Of a DNA stretch of 64,000 nt, positions 1 through 9,157 are shown one piece after another (the first letter of the stretch is position 1; the number at the start of each line of letters is the position of its first letter). Below the pieces are notes generated by a model. The model was not told the DNA's origin. It saw nothing but the letters and a program-made list of their open reading frames with translations, and did not search any database. The position numbers and the translations under genes were made by a program. The DNA is from an uncultured Paracoccaceae bacterium (GTDB lineage: Bacteria; Pseudomonadota; Alphaproteobacteria; Rhodobacterales; Rhodobacteraceae). The stretch lies in contig OY288153.1 in the NCBI GenBank assembly GCA_958439195.1, positions 60,345-124,344 of the forward strand, read 5' to 3'.

Positions 1-1880
1 AACCGGATGCAGGCATGATCGCCAGTGCAGACATCCTCATCCACGCCGAACCTCGGCGCCTCCACCCTGCGGCCTTCCTTGATCGCCTTGGCCGCTAGCG
101 GTTTTTCCCGGCGCTGCTTGTTCAACATGCATTCGCTTGAGGCGACGATGACCTTTGGTCCCGGCGCATCGGTTGTCAGCGCCTCGCGCAGTACGTCGCG
201 CATATGTCCAACGTCATAGGTGCGGTCCACCTGACGGACCCAGTCGATGCCGATGCCGCGCAGCGCCTTGGTGATTGGATGCTTGGTGGCCTTGGTCGGA
301 TTGTCGGCGCGGGATGACATGATGTCCTGCCCGCCTGTCGCGGCAGAATAGTAATTGTCCACGATCACCGCCACGCCATCGGATTTGTTGAAGGCCATGT
401 TGGTGAAAGATGATGACAGCCCGTTATGCCAGAACCCGCCATCCCCGATGATCGACACCGGCCGCCGTTCGCCCCCGCCGTCAAAGGCGGCATTGGCGGC
501 GGGGCCAAGGCCATAGCCCATCGTCGCACCGCCAATTTCGAAGGGCGGCAGGGCGGCAAACAGGTGACAGCCGATATCGGCGCTGATCTGCAATTTGCCG
601 GTTTCCTTTTGCACCAGCTTCATCGCGGCAAAGATCGGCCGTTCCGGGCAGCCGGTGCAAAACCCCGGCGGGCGGATCGGCACGGTTTTCGACAGATCGG
701 GGATCTGCGGCTTGTCCGCATTGGGCGCACGCACCAGCGCGGGCAGCATCTGGGGGGCGGCCTCTTTCAGAAAGGCGGTGATCCCGTCCAGCATCACCTG
801 GCCCGTATATTCCCCCGCCATCGGCAGGATGCCCTTGCCGCGCAGTCTCACCGTCGATCCGGCGCGATAAAGGAAGGTCGTCAGTTGCTGTTCGATGAAT
901 TCAGGCTGCCCCTCCTCGATCACCAGCACCTGGTCCTTGCCCTCACAGAACTCAAGGAATTCCGATGCCAGCAGCGGATAGGTCACGTTCAGCACATAAA
1001 GCGGCACCTCGCTTTGCCCGTGCAGATCGGCCAGGCCCAGCCGCTGCAAGGCGCGGATCACGCCGTTATACATTCCGCCTTGCAGCACCAGACCCACCGG
1101 CGCGGTCTTGGGGCCAAACACCTCATTCAACCCCCGCTCGCGGATGAAGCGTTCGGCATTGGGCCAGCGGTTCCTGATCTTGTCCTGTTCATGCGCAAAG
1201 GACATCGGCGGAAGCACGACGCGCGCGAAATCCGATTGCGGGTTTGACAGGGCATCCTTCACGCTCAACGTTGGGCGCTGATTGTCGCGCGTTTCGAAAG
1301 TGCCCGTCACATGGCAGGACCGTATCCGAACCATCAGCATGACGGGGGTATTCGACGCCTCGGACAGTTCAAACCCGTCCTTCACCGCCTTGGTGATGCA
1401 GGGCAGGTTCGGGCGCGGGTCCAAGAGCCAGAATTGTGACTTCATCGCAAAAGCGTGGCTGCGTTCCTGCATGATGGACGAGCCTTCGCCGTAATCCTCG
1501 CCCACGATGATTAAGGCACCACCGTTCACGCCGGATGAGGACAGGTTCGCCAAAGCGTCCGACGCGACATTGACCCCCACCGATCCCTTGAACGTCACCG
1601 CCCCCCGGATCGGATAGTGGACCGACGCCGCCAGCATCGCGGCCGCCGCCGCCTCATTGGCATTGGCCTCGAACCGGATGCCCAACTCGCCCAGCAACTC
1701 TTCGGCATCGGCCAGCACGTCCATCAGATGGCTGATCGGCGCGCCTTGATAGCCGCCGACATAACCCACACCGTTTTCCAAAAGCGCCTTGGTGATGGCC
1801 AGAATACCCTCGCCGGTGAAGGTTTCCCCCGCCCCCTTGCGCAAGTCTTCCACTTCCGCCTTGAAGGACCGTTCTGCCAT
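1..1880 (-). CDS. iorA: Indolepyruvate:ferredoxin oxidoreductase, IorA-like (cut by window start)
   Basis: This is a thiamine-diphosphate enzyme that oxidatively decarboxylates aryl 2-oxoacids (indolepyruvate, phenylpyruvate type) to acyl-CoA with ferredoxin as acceptor. About 626 residues are visible. The N-terminal pyrimidine-binding domain carries GGYQGAPISHLMD and the family Glu in FEANANEAAAA. The TPP/metal motif GDGGFWHNGL...DNYYSAATGGQD lies near residue 480. At the window edge a ferredoxin-like 4Fe-4S motif begins (DEDVCTGDHACIR, near residue 617), so only the last part is missing. The ATG is one base after the marR stop, so translation is probably coupled. The exact 2-oxoacid is inferred from the family, not shown. 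Confidence 0.85.
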   Translation of the reverse strand, partial: MAERSFKAEVEDLRKGAGETFTGEGILAITKALLENGVGYVGGYQGAPISHLMDVLADAEELLGELGIRFEANANEAAAAAMLAASVHYPIRGAVTFKGSVGVNVASDALANLSSSGVNGGALIIVGEDYGEGSSIMQERSHAFAMKSQFWLLDPRPNLPCITKAVKDGFELSEASNTPVMLMVRIRSCHVTGTFETRDNQRPTLSVKDALSNPQSDFARVVLPPMSFAHEQDKIRNRWPNAERFIRERGLNEVFGPKTAPVGLVLQGGMYNGVIRALQRLGLADLHGQSEVPLYVLNVTYPLLASEFLEFCEGKDQVLVIEEGQPEFIEQQLTTFLYRAGSTVRLRGKGILPMAGEYTGQVMLDGITAFLKEAAPQMLPALVRAPNADKPQIPDLSKTVPIRPPGFCTGCPERPIFAAMKLVQKETGKLQISADIGCHLFAALPPFEIGGATMGYGLGPAANAAFDGGGERRPVSIIGDGGFWHNGLSSSFTNMAFNKSDGVAVIVDNYYSAATGGQDIMSSRADNPTKATKHPITKALRGIGIDWVRQVDRTYDVGHMRDVLREALTTDAPGPKVIVASSECMLNKQRREKPLAAKAIKEGRRVEAPRFGVDEDVCTGDHACIR

Positions 1881-1881
1881 A

Positions 1882-2370
1882 TCAGATCTCGTGCTTGCGG
1901 ATATTGGTCAGCATCTTTTGCAGCGTGCCGACAAAGGCCCGCCGTTCCTCATCCGGGATGCCGCGGAACATGCGGGCATGCGCTTCGGCCATGCGGGGCC
2001 AAAGCGTTTCAAAGGCCGTCCGCCCGGTCTCGGTGATAAAGACCCGTGTGGCGCGGCTGTCGCTGGCATCCGCCTCGCGCCGGATCAGGCCATCAGTTGC
2101 CAACTGGTCCAGCGCGCGGGACAGGGTGGATTGTTCCACCACCGAATAAACCGCCAGTTCCCGGATCAGCGGCCCCTCGATCACCGAAAGCACCGCCAAG
2201 GCCCGCATCTTTGGCGTGGTCAGCCCCAAGCCGCCCATCTCATCCCGCAGGCTTGCGTTATAGCGGCCCATGATGCGGTTCATCAGATAGGGCGCGTAAT
2301 TCGTCAGCCCGATTTCCCCCAGACGGGGACGGGCGGATGGCGGCTTGTCCGGCGGGGATTGGTCGGTCAT
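1882..2370 (-). CDS. MarR-family transcriptional regulator
   Basis: A winged-helix repressor of 162 aa, the usual MarR length. The core runs YAPYLMNRIMGRYNASL, then a recognition region with VEQSTLSRALDQLATDGLIRRE, then the wing DSRATRVFITETGR. The ATG overlaps the stop of the upstream FAD oxidoreductase as ATGA; an upstream in-frame extension runs inside that gene and is unlikely. It sits inside the catabolic operon just before iorA, so it probably senses an aromatic acid or CoA ester of that pathway and may autoregulate. A candidate operator lies at 4808-4827 in the divergent promoter. Confidence 0.9.
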   Translation of the reverse strand: MTDQSPPDKPPSARPRLGEIGLTNYAPYLMNRIMGRYNASLRDEMGGLGLTTPKMRALAVLSVIEGPLIRELAVYSVVEQSTLSRALDQLATDGLIRREADASDSRATRVFITETGRTAFETLWPRMAEAHARMFRGIPDEERRAFVGTLQKMLTNIRKHEI

Positions 2371-3932
2371 GCGCCCAGCCTTTTTGCCGCAAGGAAACCC
2401 GAACCGCCGCCAAGACCGGGGCCAGGATGGGTGGATGCCCCGATATGGATCAACCCGCGCACAAGGCCCGTGCCATTGGTGGAATGCGCATAGGGGCGGA
2501 AGATGAAGAACTGGTCGATGCTGCACAGCCCGCCATAGGGATCACCGCCCACCAGGTTCACGTTCATCGCCTCCAGATCGGCGGGCGAATAGGCCCGCCG
2601 TGCCAGCTTGATGGCGTCGAAATCCTTGATGTGGCGGCGCAGGATGCCTTCGATCCGGTCGGCAAACGCCTCGCGCACCGCATCCGTCCAGGCACCATCG
2701 GTGGCAATCTCGGCGCCTGCATCGCCCTTTACCACGCGCGGCGCGTCGGGGATTTGCAACCAGAGGATCGCCTTGCCCTCTGGCACGCGCGATGGGTCCA
2801 ACCGATGGGGCTGACCCACACAGATCGTCGGCACCGCAGGCAGTAGTCCCCGCTCGGCCTCATTCGCGGACCGCGATACGCTGTCGATCCCATCCGCCAG
2901 ATGGATAAGCGCCACATCATCCAACCCCGGTGACAGCCAGTCTGGATGCCGATCCAGCGCGTAATGCAGTTGGAAATTCCCCCGCCCGTGCCGAAACGCC
3001 TGCGCCGCAGCCCGATCTTCGGGCAGGTTCACATCGCGCAAAAGCCGCCCCTGCAACTGCCCCGGCGCGACAGAAGCGAGGACCGACCGGCAGGCAATCT
3101 CTTGCCCCCCCGCCAAGGCCACACCGCGCACCCGACCATCCGCCACGATGATCCGGTCCACATCCGCACCGCAGCGAATTTCGCCGCCCTTTTCCGCAAT
3201 CAGCGCCCGGAACGCCGCAACCGCAGCGCCCGACCCGCCCTTTGGTATGGGCGCGCCCGCCGCCTCCAGCGCGAAGGCAATCACCTTGCCCATCTGCCCG
3301 GAATAGGTGGATTCCGGCGTCAGCCCGCAATGCAGCACCCAAGGCGCATAGAGCGCCTGCACATCGGGCGAGTTATAGGTCGTCTCCAACCACCCCCGCG
3401 CGGGCACCAAGGCCCGCCCGAACCACGCCGCCAGCCCGCGCAGGCCCCGCGTCCTTATCTGCCCCCAAAGCAATTTCGCCGTAGGCCATGACCACAGTGC
3501 CCCGCCCAGCAATGCAAACAGGAACGGCGCATCCGCCTCTACCCCTCCCACATCGCGGGCATGGGCATCACCATCCCCCGCCGCCCGCGCGTTAAAGGCC
3601 GCAATATTCGCCGCCCGATCGGTGGTCAGAACCAAAGCCGATCCATCCGGCCGCAGCACAGCGGTGGGATGCGGCGTGTGGCAATAGTCGAACCCATGCC
3701 GCGCCAGATGGGGGCCAAGCGCGGCCCCCGCAGGCGATGTCATGAACAGCACCCAAGTCGCCGCCATCACGTCATGCTTGAACCCCGGCAGCGTGATCTC
3801 ATCCGTGCGCAGGCACCCGCCTGGCACAGCCTCCCGCTCCAGAAGCAGGACACGGTCGCCCTTCAACGCCAGCAGCGCCCCTGCCACCAGCGCGTTGATC
3901 CCGCTTCCGATGATGACGTGGTCGGGGCGCAT
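2367..3932 (-). CDS. NAD(P)/FAD-dependent oxidoreductase, phytoene desaturase-like
   Basis: A 521-aa flavoprotein of the phytoene dehydrogenase/amine oxidase fold. The N-terminus has the Rossmann FAD motif IIGSGINALVAGALLALKG followed by an acidic residue in LLLER and PGGCLRTDE. The C-terminus has the second flavin-contact region GLIHIGASTHPGPGLGGGSG. There is no carotenoid gene nearby, so the substrate is probably not phytoene. It is a paralogue of the product at 4856-6424 on the other side of the cyclase gene. The gene begins 3 bp after the cyclase stop and overlaps marR by 4 bp, so it is a middle gene of the minus-strand operon. The substrate cannot be read from sequence. Confidence 0.85.
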   Translation of the reverse strand: MRPDHVIIGSGINALVAGALLALKGDRVLLLEREAVPGGCLRTDEITLPGFKHDVMAATWVLFMTSPAGAALGPHLARHGFDYCHTPHPTAVLRPDGSALVLTTDRAANIAAFNARAAGDGDAHARDVGGVEADAPFLFALLGGALWSWPTAKLLWGQIRTRGLRGLAAWFGRALVPARGWLETTYNSPDVQALYAPWVLHCGLTPESTYSGQMGKVIAFALEAAGAPIPKGGSGAAVAAFRALIAEKGGEIRCGADVDRIIVADGRVRGVALAGGQEIACRSVLASVAPGQLQGRLLRDVNLPEDRAAAQAFRHGRGNFQLHYALDRHPDWLSPGLDDVALIHLADGIDSVSRSANEAERGLLPAVPTICVGQPHRLDPSRVPEGKAILWLQIPDAPRVVKGDAGAEIATDGAWTDAVREAFADRIEGILRRHIKDFDAIKLARRAYSPADLEAMNVNLVGGDPYGGLCSIDQFFIFRPYAHSTNGTGLVRGLIHIGASTHPGPGLGGGSGFLAAKRLGA

Positions 3933-3935
3933 CCC

Positions 3936-4727
3936 TTACCCTTTGGGAACCAGCGCCAGCGCCCGGATGGGCGACCCCGTGCCATGCTTGATCTTCAACG
4001 GCGCGGCGATCAGGATTGCCCCTTTGGCCGGCAACTTGTTCAGGTTCGCCAGCGACGCCAGACCGAAACAGTTGTTCTTGTGCAAAAGGTTATGCGCCGG
4101 AAACGGCGGGTTCATGCCACCCGCCTGCCCGGCATCCGTGCCGATGCACTGGCTGCCCCAGCCGACAATCCCCTTGGCCAGCAGGTATTCGATCACCTCT
4201 GCCGTCGGCCCCGGCGTATGCGGCCCGGTGGCATCAGCGTTCAGAAACTCCGCTTCATCATGCGCGCGGCTGTCCCAATCAGACCGCAGGACAACCCATT
4301 CGCCCGCATTGATCGGGCCATGCTTGGCCTCCCAATCCTGCACATGCTGCACGGTCAACAGGAAATCCGGGTTGGCGGCGCATTCCTTGCTGAAATCCAG
4401 CACATTCACCGGCGCAACCAACCGCTGCACATCCAGCGTATCGGTATAGCCGTCGGGGTAATCCTTGCCGGTGATCCAGTGATGTGGCGCATCGAAATGC
4501 GTGCCGCTGTGTTCACCCAGTTCCAGCCAGTTCCACGCCCAGAACGGACCGTCCTTGTCATATTCGCTGATGCGGTGGATCTTGATCGGCGGGGTGTCCT
4601 TGGCGAAATCTGGCGGCAGTTTCAGCAGGGGCGTGTCCGGCCCCAGCACGCCGGAGCAATCCACCACCTCGATCCCGCCGGAGGCCAGCATCCCCGCCAT
4701 GGCCTGAAGCACGCTTGCAGAGGTCAT
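3936..4727 (-). CDS. Cyclase family protein (kynurenine formamidase-like metal hydrolase)
   Basis: A member of the cyclase/KynB superfamily, about 263 aa from the chosen start. The signature is the metal-binding HSGTHFDAPHHW with a later conserved GIVGWGSQCIGTDAG segment. Known members hydrolyse amides or lactones such as N-formylkynurenine. Three ATGs occur in a row; the third (ending at 4727) has AGGGAG about six bases upstream, while a longer in-frame start at 4790 would run into the promoter region. It is the first gene of the minus operon. With iorA it suggests aromatic amino acid or aryl-acid turnover, but the substrate is inferred. Confidence 0.85.
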   Translation of the reverse strand: MTSASVLQAMAGMLASGGIEVVDCSGVLGPDTPLLKLPPDFAKDTPPIKIHRISEYDKDGPFWAWNWLELGEHSGTHFDAPHHWITGKDYPDGYTDTLDVQRLVAPVNVLDFSKECAANPDFLLTVQHVQDWEAKHGPINAGEWVVLRSDWDSRAHDEAEFLNADATGPHTPGPTAEVIEYLLAKGIVGWGSQCIGTDAGQAGGMNPPFPAHNLLHKNNCFGLASLANLNKLPAKGAILIAAPLKIKHGTGSPIRALALVPKG

Positions 4728-4807
4728 CATCATCTCCCTGTTGGCCGGAACACCCCGGCACCCATCCGCGCCGGTTGTCCCGGCTTTCATGGAATCATGC
4801 TAGACAG

Positions 4808-4827
4808 ATTTAAATGCGTTTGCAAAT
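4808..4827. promoter_or_regulatory. Imperfect palindrome in divergent promoter, candidate MarR operator
   Basis: A 20-bp imperfect inverted repeat with ATTT and AAAT at the ends and a CG centre (ATTT..A..CG..T..AAAT). It lies between the divergent cyclase and FAD oxidoreductase genes in a short AT-rich patch of an otherwise GC-rich region. Size and symmetry fit a MarR-type site, and a marR gene is in the flanking operon. Binding is inferred. Confidence 0.4.
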
Positions 4828-4855
4828 ATCCCTGCGTCAAGAACGGCAGGGGATC

Positions 4856-6424
4856 ATGGCCGACACATATGATGCAGTCCTGATCGGGGCGGGCCACAAC
4901 ACGTTGGCCGCCGCCTTGCATCTGGCGGCCAAAGGCTGGCGCGTGGGCCTGTTCGAACAGGCCGACAATGTGGGCGGCGCGGTCAAGACGGGCGAATACA
5001 CCCTGCCCGGCTTTCGCCACGACTGGGCGGCGATGAACCTGTCGCTCTTTGCCGGAAGCCCGTTTTTCAAGGCTTATGGCGCAGAACTTACCCGCCACGG
5101 CTGCGCCTTCGTGCCGGTGAACCGGCCGTTTTCCTCATCCTTCCCCGATGGCACATGGGCGGGTGTTTCTACCAATATGGCCGATACCACGGCCAGCCTT
5201 CGCGCGCTGTCTTCCAAGGATGCCGATACCTGGCAAACCCTTGCCGCCCGATTCGGGGAAGAGGCCCCGCACCTGTTCGGCCTGCTGGGGGCCGAGATGA
5301 AATTCCGTGCGCTTGCATATTTCATGTTCAAAACACTTCGCGCCAAAGGCATGGCGGGAAGCCTCGATATGGCGCGCTTCCTGCTGGCCTCTCCGCGTGC
5401 GTGGCTAGAGGAAACCTTTGAACACCCGCACATCCGCGCCCTGCTTGGTGCCTGGGGGATGCACCTGGACTTTGCCCCCGATGTCGCGGGCGGCGCGATG
5501 TTTCCCTATCTCGAAGGCATGGCAGGCCAGGCCTTCGGTATGGTGATCGGCCAAGGCGGGGCCGATACCGTGACCCGCGCGCTTGTGGCCGCCATTCAGG
5601 CGCGGGGCGGGGTGGTGGAAACCGGCGCGACCGTCACCCGGATCATCCATTCCGGGAACCGCGCCACGGGCATCGAACTGGCCGATGGTCGCCGCATCAC
5701 CGCGACCCGCGCCGTGATCGCAGGTATCGCCCCCCGCGCCTTGCCGCGCCTGACCGGCGGCACCACCGCCGCCTTCGACCGCGCGATGACGGGTTTCCGC
5801 CATGCCCCCGGCACGATGATGATCCACCTCGCACTGGACGCCTTGCCCGACTGGCGCGCTGGTGCGGCACTGCAATCCCATGCCTACGTCCACATCGCGC
5901 CCAGCCTGGATCAGATGGCCCGCACCTATCAGCAGGCGCAGGCGGGGCTTTTGCCGGATGAACCCATCCTTGTCGTGGGCCAACCCACCGTGTTCGACCC
6001 CTCCCGCGCGCCCACGGGCAAGCATATCCTCTGGGTGCAGGTCCGCGTGGCGCCCGGCACCATCACAGGCGACGCCAAGGGGGAAATCACGGCGACCGAT
6101 TGGGCACGGGCCGCAGACCCCTTTGCCAACCGCGCGCTGGATATCCTTGAGGACCACGCCCCCGGCACCCGCGCGAAAATCCTCGGCCAGCGGATCGTCA
6201 CACCGATGGAACTGGAAGCCGACAATCCCAACCTGATTGGCGGCGATCAGGTGTGCGGCAGTCACCACCTGTCGCAGCATTTCCTGTTCCGCCCCGCACG
6301 CGGCCATGCCGATGGCAGCACGCCCATTGACGGGCTTCACCTGACCGGCGCTGCTGTCTGGCCGGGGGCGGGAACCGGGGCGGGACCAGGATTTCTTCTT
6401 GCAAGCAAACTTGCCGGAAGCTGA
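4856..6424 (+). CDS. NAD(P)/FAD-dependent oxidoreductase, phytoene desaturase-like (paralogue)
   Basis: A 522-aa flavoprotein related to the product at 2367-3932. It shows DAVLIGAGHNTLAAALHLAAKG (FAD dinucleotide-binding), GLFEQADNVGGAV, and a C-terminal GLHLTGAAVWPGAGTGAGPG. The ATG at 4856 follows AGGGG; an earlier ATG at 4814 would place the start inside the putative operator. It is divergent from the cyclase and is followed by the ABC importer genes in the same direction, so the two oxidoreductases probably act in one pathway on an imported compound. The substrate is unknown. Confidence 0.85.
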   Translation: MADTYDAVLIGAGHNTLAAALHLAAKGWRVGLFEQADNVGGAVKTGEYTLPGFRHDWAAMNLSLFAGSPFFKAYGAELTRHGCAFVPVNRPFSSSFPDGTWAGVSTNMADTTASLRALSSKDADTWQTLAARFGEEAPHLFGLLGAEMKFRALAYFMFKTLRAKGMAGSLDMARFLLASPRAWLEETFEHPHIRALLGAWGMHLDFAPDVAGGAMFPYLEGMAGQAFGMVIGQGGADTVTRALVAAIQARGGVVETGATVTRIIHSGNRATGIELADGRRITATRAVIAGIAPRALPRLTGGTTAAFDRAMTGFRHAPGTMMIHLALDALPDWRAGAALQSHAYVHIAPSLDQMARTYQQAQAGLLPDEPILVVGQPTVFDPSRAPTGKHILWVQVRVAPGTITGDAKGEITATDWARAADPFANRALDILEDHAPGTRAKILGQRIVTPMELEADNPNLIGGDQVCGSHHLSQHFLFRPARGHADGSTPIDGLHLTGAAVWPGAGTGAGPGFLLASKLAGS

Positions 6425-6476
6425 TAACCTTCAATAACAGCCACAAAACCAAGAACCACCAACAGGGAAAACAACC

Positions 6477-8000
6477 ATGCACCTCAACCGCCGGAGCCTT
6501 CTAAAGCTCTCTGCCGCCACAATGGCCGCAGGCACCATCGGCCTGCCGACCTATGCCCAAGCCATCGACGAACTGGTGATCGCCTATAACGTCAACCTGC
6601 CGTCCTGGGATCCGACGGTCGGCCCCTCTGCGGTGAACCCCACGATTCAGGGCCTGTATCAGTCGGTCTTCGACCAATACATCCTGCAACAACCGGACTT
6701 GTCGCCCGCGCCCGGCCTGCTGACCGAATGGGGCTGGAACGACGACCGCACGCAGGTCTGGATGACCGTGCGCGACGGCGTGACATGGCATGACGGATCG
6801 CCCTTCACGGCAGAAGATGTGGCCTGGAACCTGGCCCGCGTCGCCAAGCCGGAAACCGGCAGCCCGATCCAGTTTGTCTGGGGCACGCTGGCCAATCACC
6901 GGGTGGAAGGCAACCGCGTCATCGCCGATGTCACCCAGTTCGACCCGACCATCTTCAAATGGATGTATTTCCTGACCGGCTATGTCCTGCCCAAGGCCTA
7001 TTACGAAAAGGTGGGGGCAGAGGGGTTTGAGGCCGCGCCGATCGGCACTGGCCCCTATATGGTGGAAAAGTTCGAAAGGAACGCCTTTGTCCGCCTGAAG
7101 GCCAATGCCAATTACTGGGGCGGCAAGCCTGATTTCGACACGGTGACGATCAAGTTCGTCCCCGACGCGGCGGCGCGTGTGGCCGAGGTGGAGAGCGGCA
7201 ATTCCCATGTCACGCTGGAAATGCCCTATGAGGAATATGATCGCCTGAAAGGCGGCCCGCTGGCGGGTGTGGCTGCCCCCATCTCTGACATTGGGATGAT
7301 TTTCCTGAACGATATCGAAGTGATGACCGATCCCAACGTCCGCATGGCCGCCGCAATGGCCATCGACAAGCAGGCCATCATCGACCGGCTGCTGTCGGGT
7401 TATGGCGTCAAGATCGACACGCTGCAAACCCCGGAATACGCGGCCTATGACGCCTCGATCACCGTGCCTTATGATGAGGCAAAGGCCATCGAAATGCTGG
7501 CCGCGTCGGGTTATGGCCCCGACAACCCGGTGAAGTTCAAGATCCAGACGACCCGCGGATTCAAGCCCAAGGATTACGAAATGATCCAGGCCATCGTGGG
7601 CCTTTGGCGCCGCGTGGGGATCGAGGCCGAAATCGAAGTCTATGAAATCGCCAAGCACTACGAACTTCGCGCCGCCGACCAACTGGCCCCTGCCGCCTTC
7701 TACAACTGGGGCAATTCGGTGGGCGATCCGACCACGTCGACCGGGTTTGCGATGTTCGGCCCCTCGCCCCATTCTGTCTGGGATGGCGAGGATCTGATCG
7801 GGATGATCGGCCCCCTGTGGGGCGAGGCGGATGAAGCAAAGCGGATCGACGGCTGGAAAGCGGTGGACAAATACATCGCCGACAACGCGCTGGTGATCCC
7901 GCTCTTGCAATACGTCCAACCCATCCTGCACGCGCCGGGCGTGGTGGTCACACCCCATGCTTCAGGTTCACTGCTGCCGCATCTGATGAAGCGCGCCTGA
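6477..8000 (+). CDS. ABC transporter substrate-binding protein, family 5 (peptide/opine type)
   Basis: A 507-aa periplasmic solute receptor of the DppA/OppA class. The N-terminus is a twin-arginine-like signal, NRRSLLKLSAATMAAG, with likely cleavage after TYAQA, so export may be through Tat. Family features include DGVTWHDGSPFTAEDVAWN and GTGPYMVEKFERN. Upstream is AACAGGGAAAACAACC before the ATG. It is the first of five transporter genes in one direction. These receptors bind peptides, opines or other small amphipathic molecules; the ligand here is likely the substrate of the flanking oxidoreductases, which is an inference. Confidence 0.9.
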   Translation: MHLNRRSLLKLSAATMAAGTIGLPTYAQAIDELVIAYNVNLPSWDPTVGPSAVNPTIQGLYQSVFDQYILQQPDLSPAPGLLTEWGWNDDRTQVWMTVRDGVTWHDGSPFTAEDVAWNLARVAKPETGSPIQFVWGTLANHRVEGNRVIADVTQFDPTIFKWMYFLTGYVLPKAYYEKVGAEGFEAAPIGTGPYMVEKFERNAFVRLKANANYWGGKPDFDTVTIKFVPDAAARVAEVESGNSHVTLEMPYEEYDRLKGGPLAGVAAPISDIGMIFLNDIEVMTDPNVRMAAAMAIDKQAIIDRLLSGYGVKIDTLQTPEYAAYDASITVPYDEAKAIEMLAASGYGPDNPVKFKIQTTRGFKPKDYEMIQAIVGLWRRVGIEAEIEVYEIAKHYELRAADQLAPAAFYNWGNSVGDPTTSTGFAMFGPSPHSVWDGEDLIGMIGPLWGEADEAKRIDGWKAVDKYIADNALVIPLLQYVQPILHAPGVVVTPHASGSLLPHLMKRA

Positions 8001-8007
8001 CCGCAAG

Positions 8008-8031
8008 CCGGGGGAGCAACCGCCCCCCCGG
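8008..8031 (+). terminator. GC-rich hairpin after the substrate-binding protein
   Basis: CCGGGGG pairs with CCCCCGG across a 10-base loop, starting eight bases after the stop codon. The hairpin is followed by a CCCCC run and TTTT. It may act as a partial terminator or an mRNA-stabilising element, which is common where the receptor is needed in excess over the permeases. Confidence 0.4.
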
Positions 8032-8080
8032 AACCCCCTTTTGCGCATTCGTCCAGTGTCGCTTGGGTTGGGACTGTTGA

Positions 8081-8105
8081 ATTGGGTATTTGGGCCAAGA
8101 TGAAG
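8081..8105. repeat. Copy of dispersed intergenic repeat (GGGTATTT...GGCCAAGATGAAG)
   Basis: Contains ATTGGGTATTTGGGCCAA followed by GATGAAG. The same 18 bases occur in reverse complement at 21229-21246, and related copies form an inverted pair at 29311-29377. It lies within the ABC operon between receptor and permease genes. Function is unknown. Confidence 0.7.
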
Positions 8106-8146
8106 CGGCCAGGTCAGTTTTGGGCCAGTGCCGCCACGGGGTGGGA

Positions 8147-9157
8147 ATGGCGTTTTTAAGATTGCTTGCAATCCGGCTTCTGACGACCGCCATCACCTTG
8201 GCGGGCGTGGCGGTGATTGTGTTCGTCGTGATCCGGGTGGTTCCCGGAAACCCCATCGCCATGATGCTGCCCCCCGGCGCGACAGAGGCGGATATTGCCC
8301 GCCTGTCGGCGCTTTATGGGTTGGACCAACCACTAGTCACGCAATTCGGCATCTGGCTGGGCGGGGTGATGCAGGGCGATTTCGGCACCTCGATCACCTC
8401 GCGCCAGCCGGTGCTGGACCTTGTTCTTGGGCGGCTTCCGGCGACGCTGGAATTGTCGATCATGGCGCTGGTCATGGCGGTGATCCTTGGGGGTGCTGCG
8501 GCGCTTACCGGCACCCGATTTCGCGGCGGGCGGCGCGAGGGCGCGATTGACGTGGCCAACGGCATGGCGCTGTCGGTGCCAGATTTCCTGTGGGGGTTGG
8601 TGCTGATCCTGCTGTTCGGCGTTCTGTGGCCGGTGTTCCATATCTCGGGCCGCGTCTCGCCCGCGCTGGACCTGCCCTTCACCACCAATTTCTACCTGTT
8701 CGAAAGCCTGATCCGCCTGCGGTTCGACCTGTGGGCCGATCTGGTGGCGCATATGTTCATGCCCGCGCTGGCGCTGGCCATCCCGCTGGCGGCGATCATC
8801 GGGCAGTTGTTGAAGCAAAGCCTGAAGGAAACCATGAACCTGGATTACGTCACCCTTGCCCGCACCAAGGGCTATGGCGAAACACGGGTGATCCTGCGTG
8901 AGGCGCTGCGCAATGCCATCCTGCCCACGCTGACGCTGGTGGGGGTGCAGTTCACCTTTCTAATCGGCGGGACGGTCATCATCGAACGGCTGTTTTCCTA
9001 TGAAGGGCTGGGCAACATGGCCATAGATGCCGTGATCAACCGCGACCTGCCGCTGATCCAGGGGATCGTGATCCTGTTTGCAGTGATCTTCACCGCCGTC
9101 AACCTGATCGTCGATCTGCTTTATGCCGTGCTGAACCCGCGGTTGCGCCATGCTTGA
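8147..9157 (+). CDS. ABC transporter permease (DppB-like)
   Basis: A 336-aa inner-membrane subunit of a peptide-type importer with about six hydrophobic helices. The first is AIRLLTTAITLAGVAVIVFV. The cytoplasmic EAA-type loop reads TLARTKGYGETRVILREALRNAILPT. The chosen ATG begins MAFLRLLAIRLL, the usual start for this family; an upstream in-frame ATG at 8090 would translate the intergenic repeat. It overlaps the next permease gene by 8 bp. Confidence 0.9.
   Translation: MAFLRLLAIRLLTTAITLAGVAVIVFVVIRVVPGNPIAMMLPPGATEADIARLSALYGLDQPLVTQFGIWLGGVMQGDFGTSITSRQPVLDLVLGRLPATLELSIMALVMAVILGGAAALTGTRFRGGRREGAIDVANGMALSVPDFLWGLVLILLFGVLWPVFHISGRVSPALDLPFTTNFYLFESLIRLRFDLWADLVAHMFMPALALAIPLAAIIGQLLKQSLKETMNLDYVTLARTKGYGETRVILREALRNAILPTLTLVGVQFTFLIGGTVIIERLFSYEGLGNMAIDAVINRDLPLIQGIVILFAVIFTAVNLIVDLLYAVLNPRLRHA

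Noticed and set aside
2367..6424. Carotenoid biosynthesis role for the two phytoene-desaturase-like genes
   Set aside because: No crtB, crtE or other carotenoid genes are near, and they sit with an ABC importer, cyclase and 2-oxoacid oxidoreductase.
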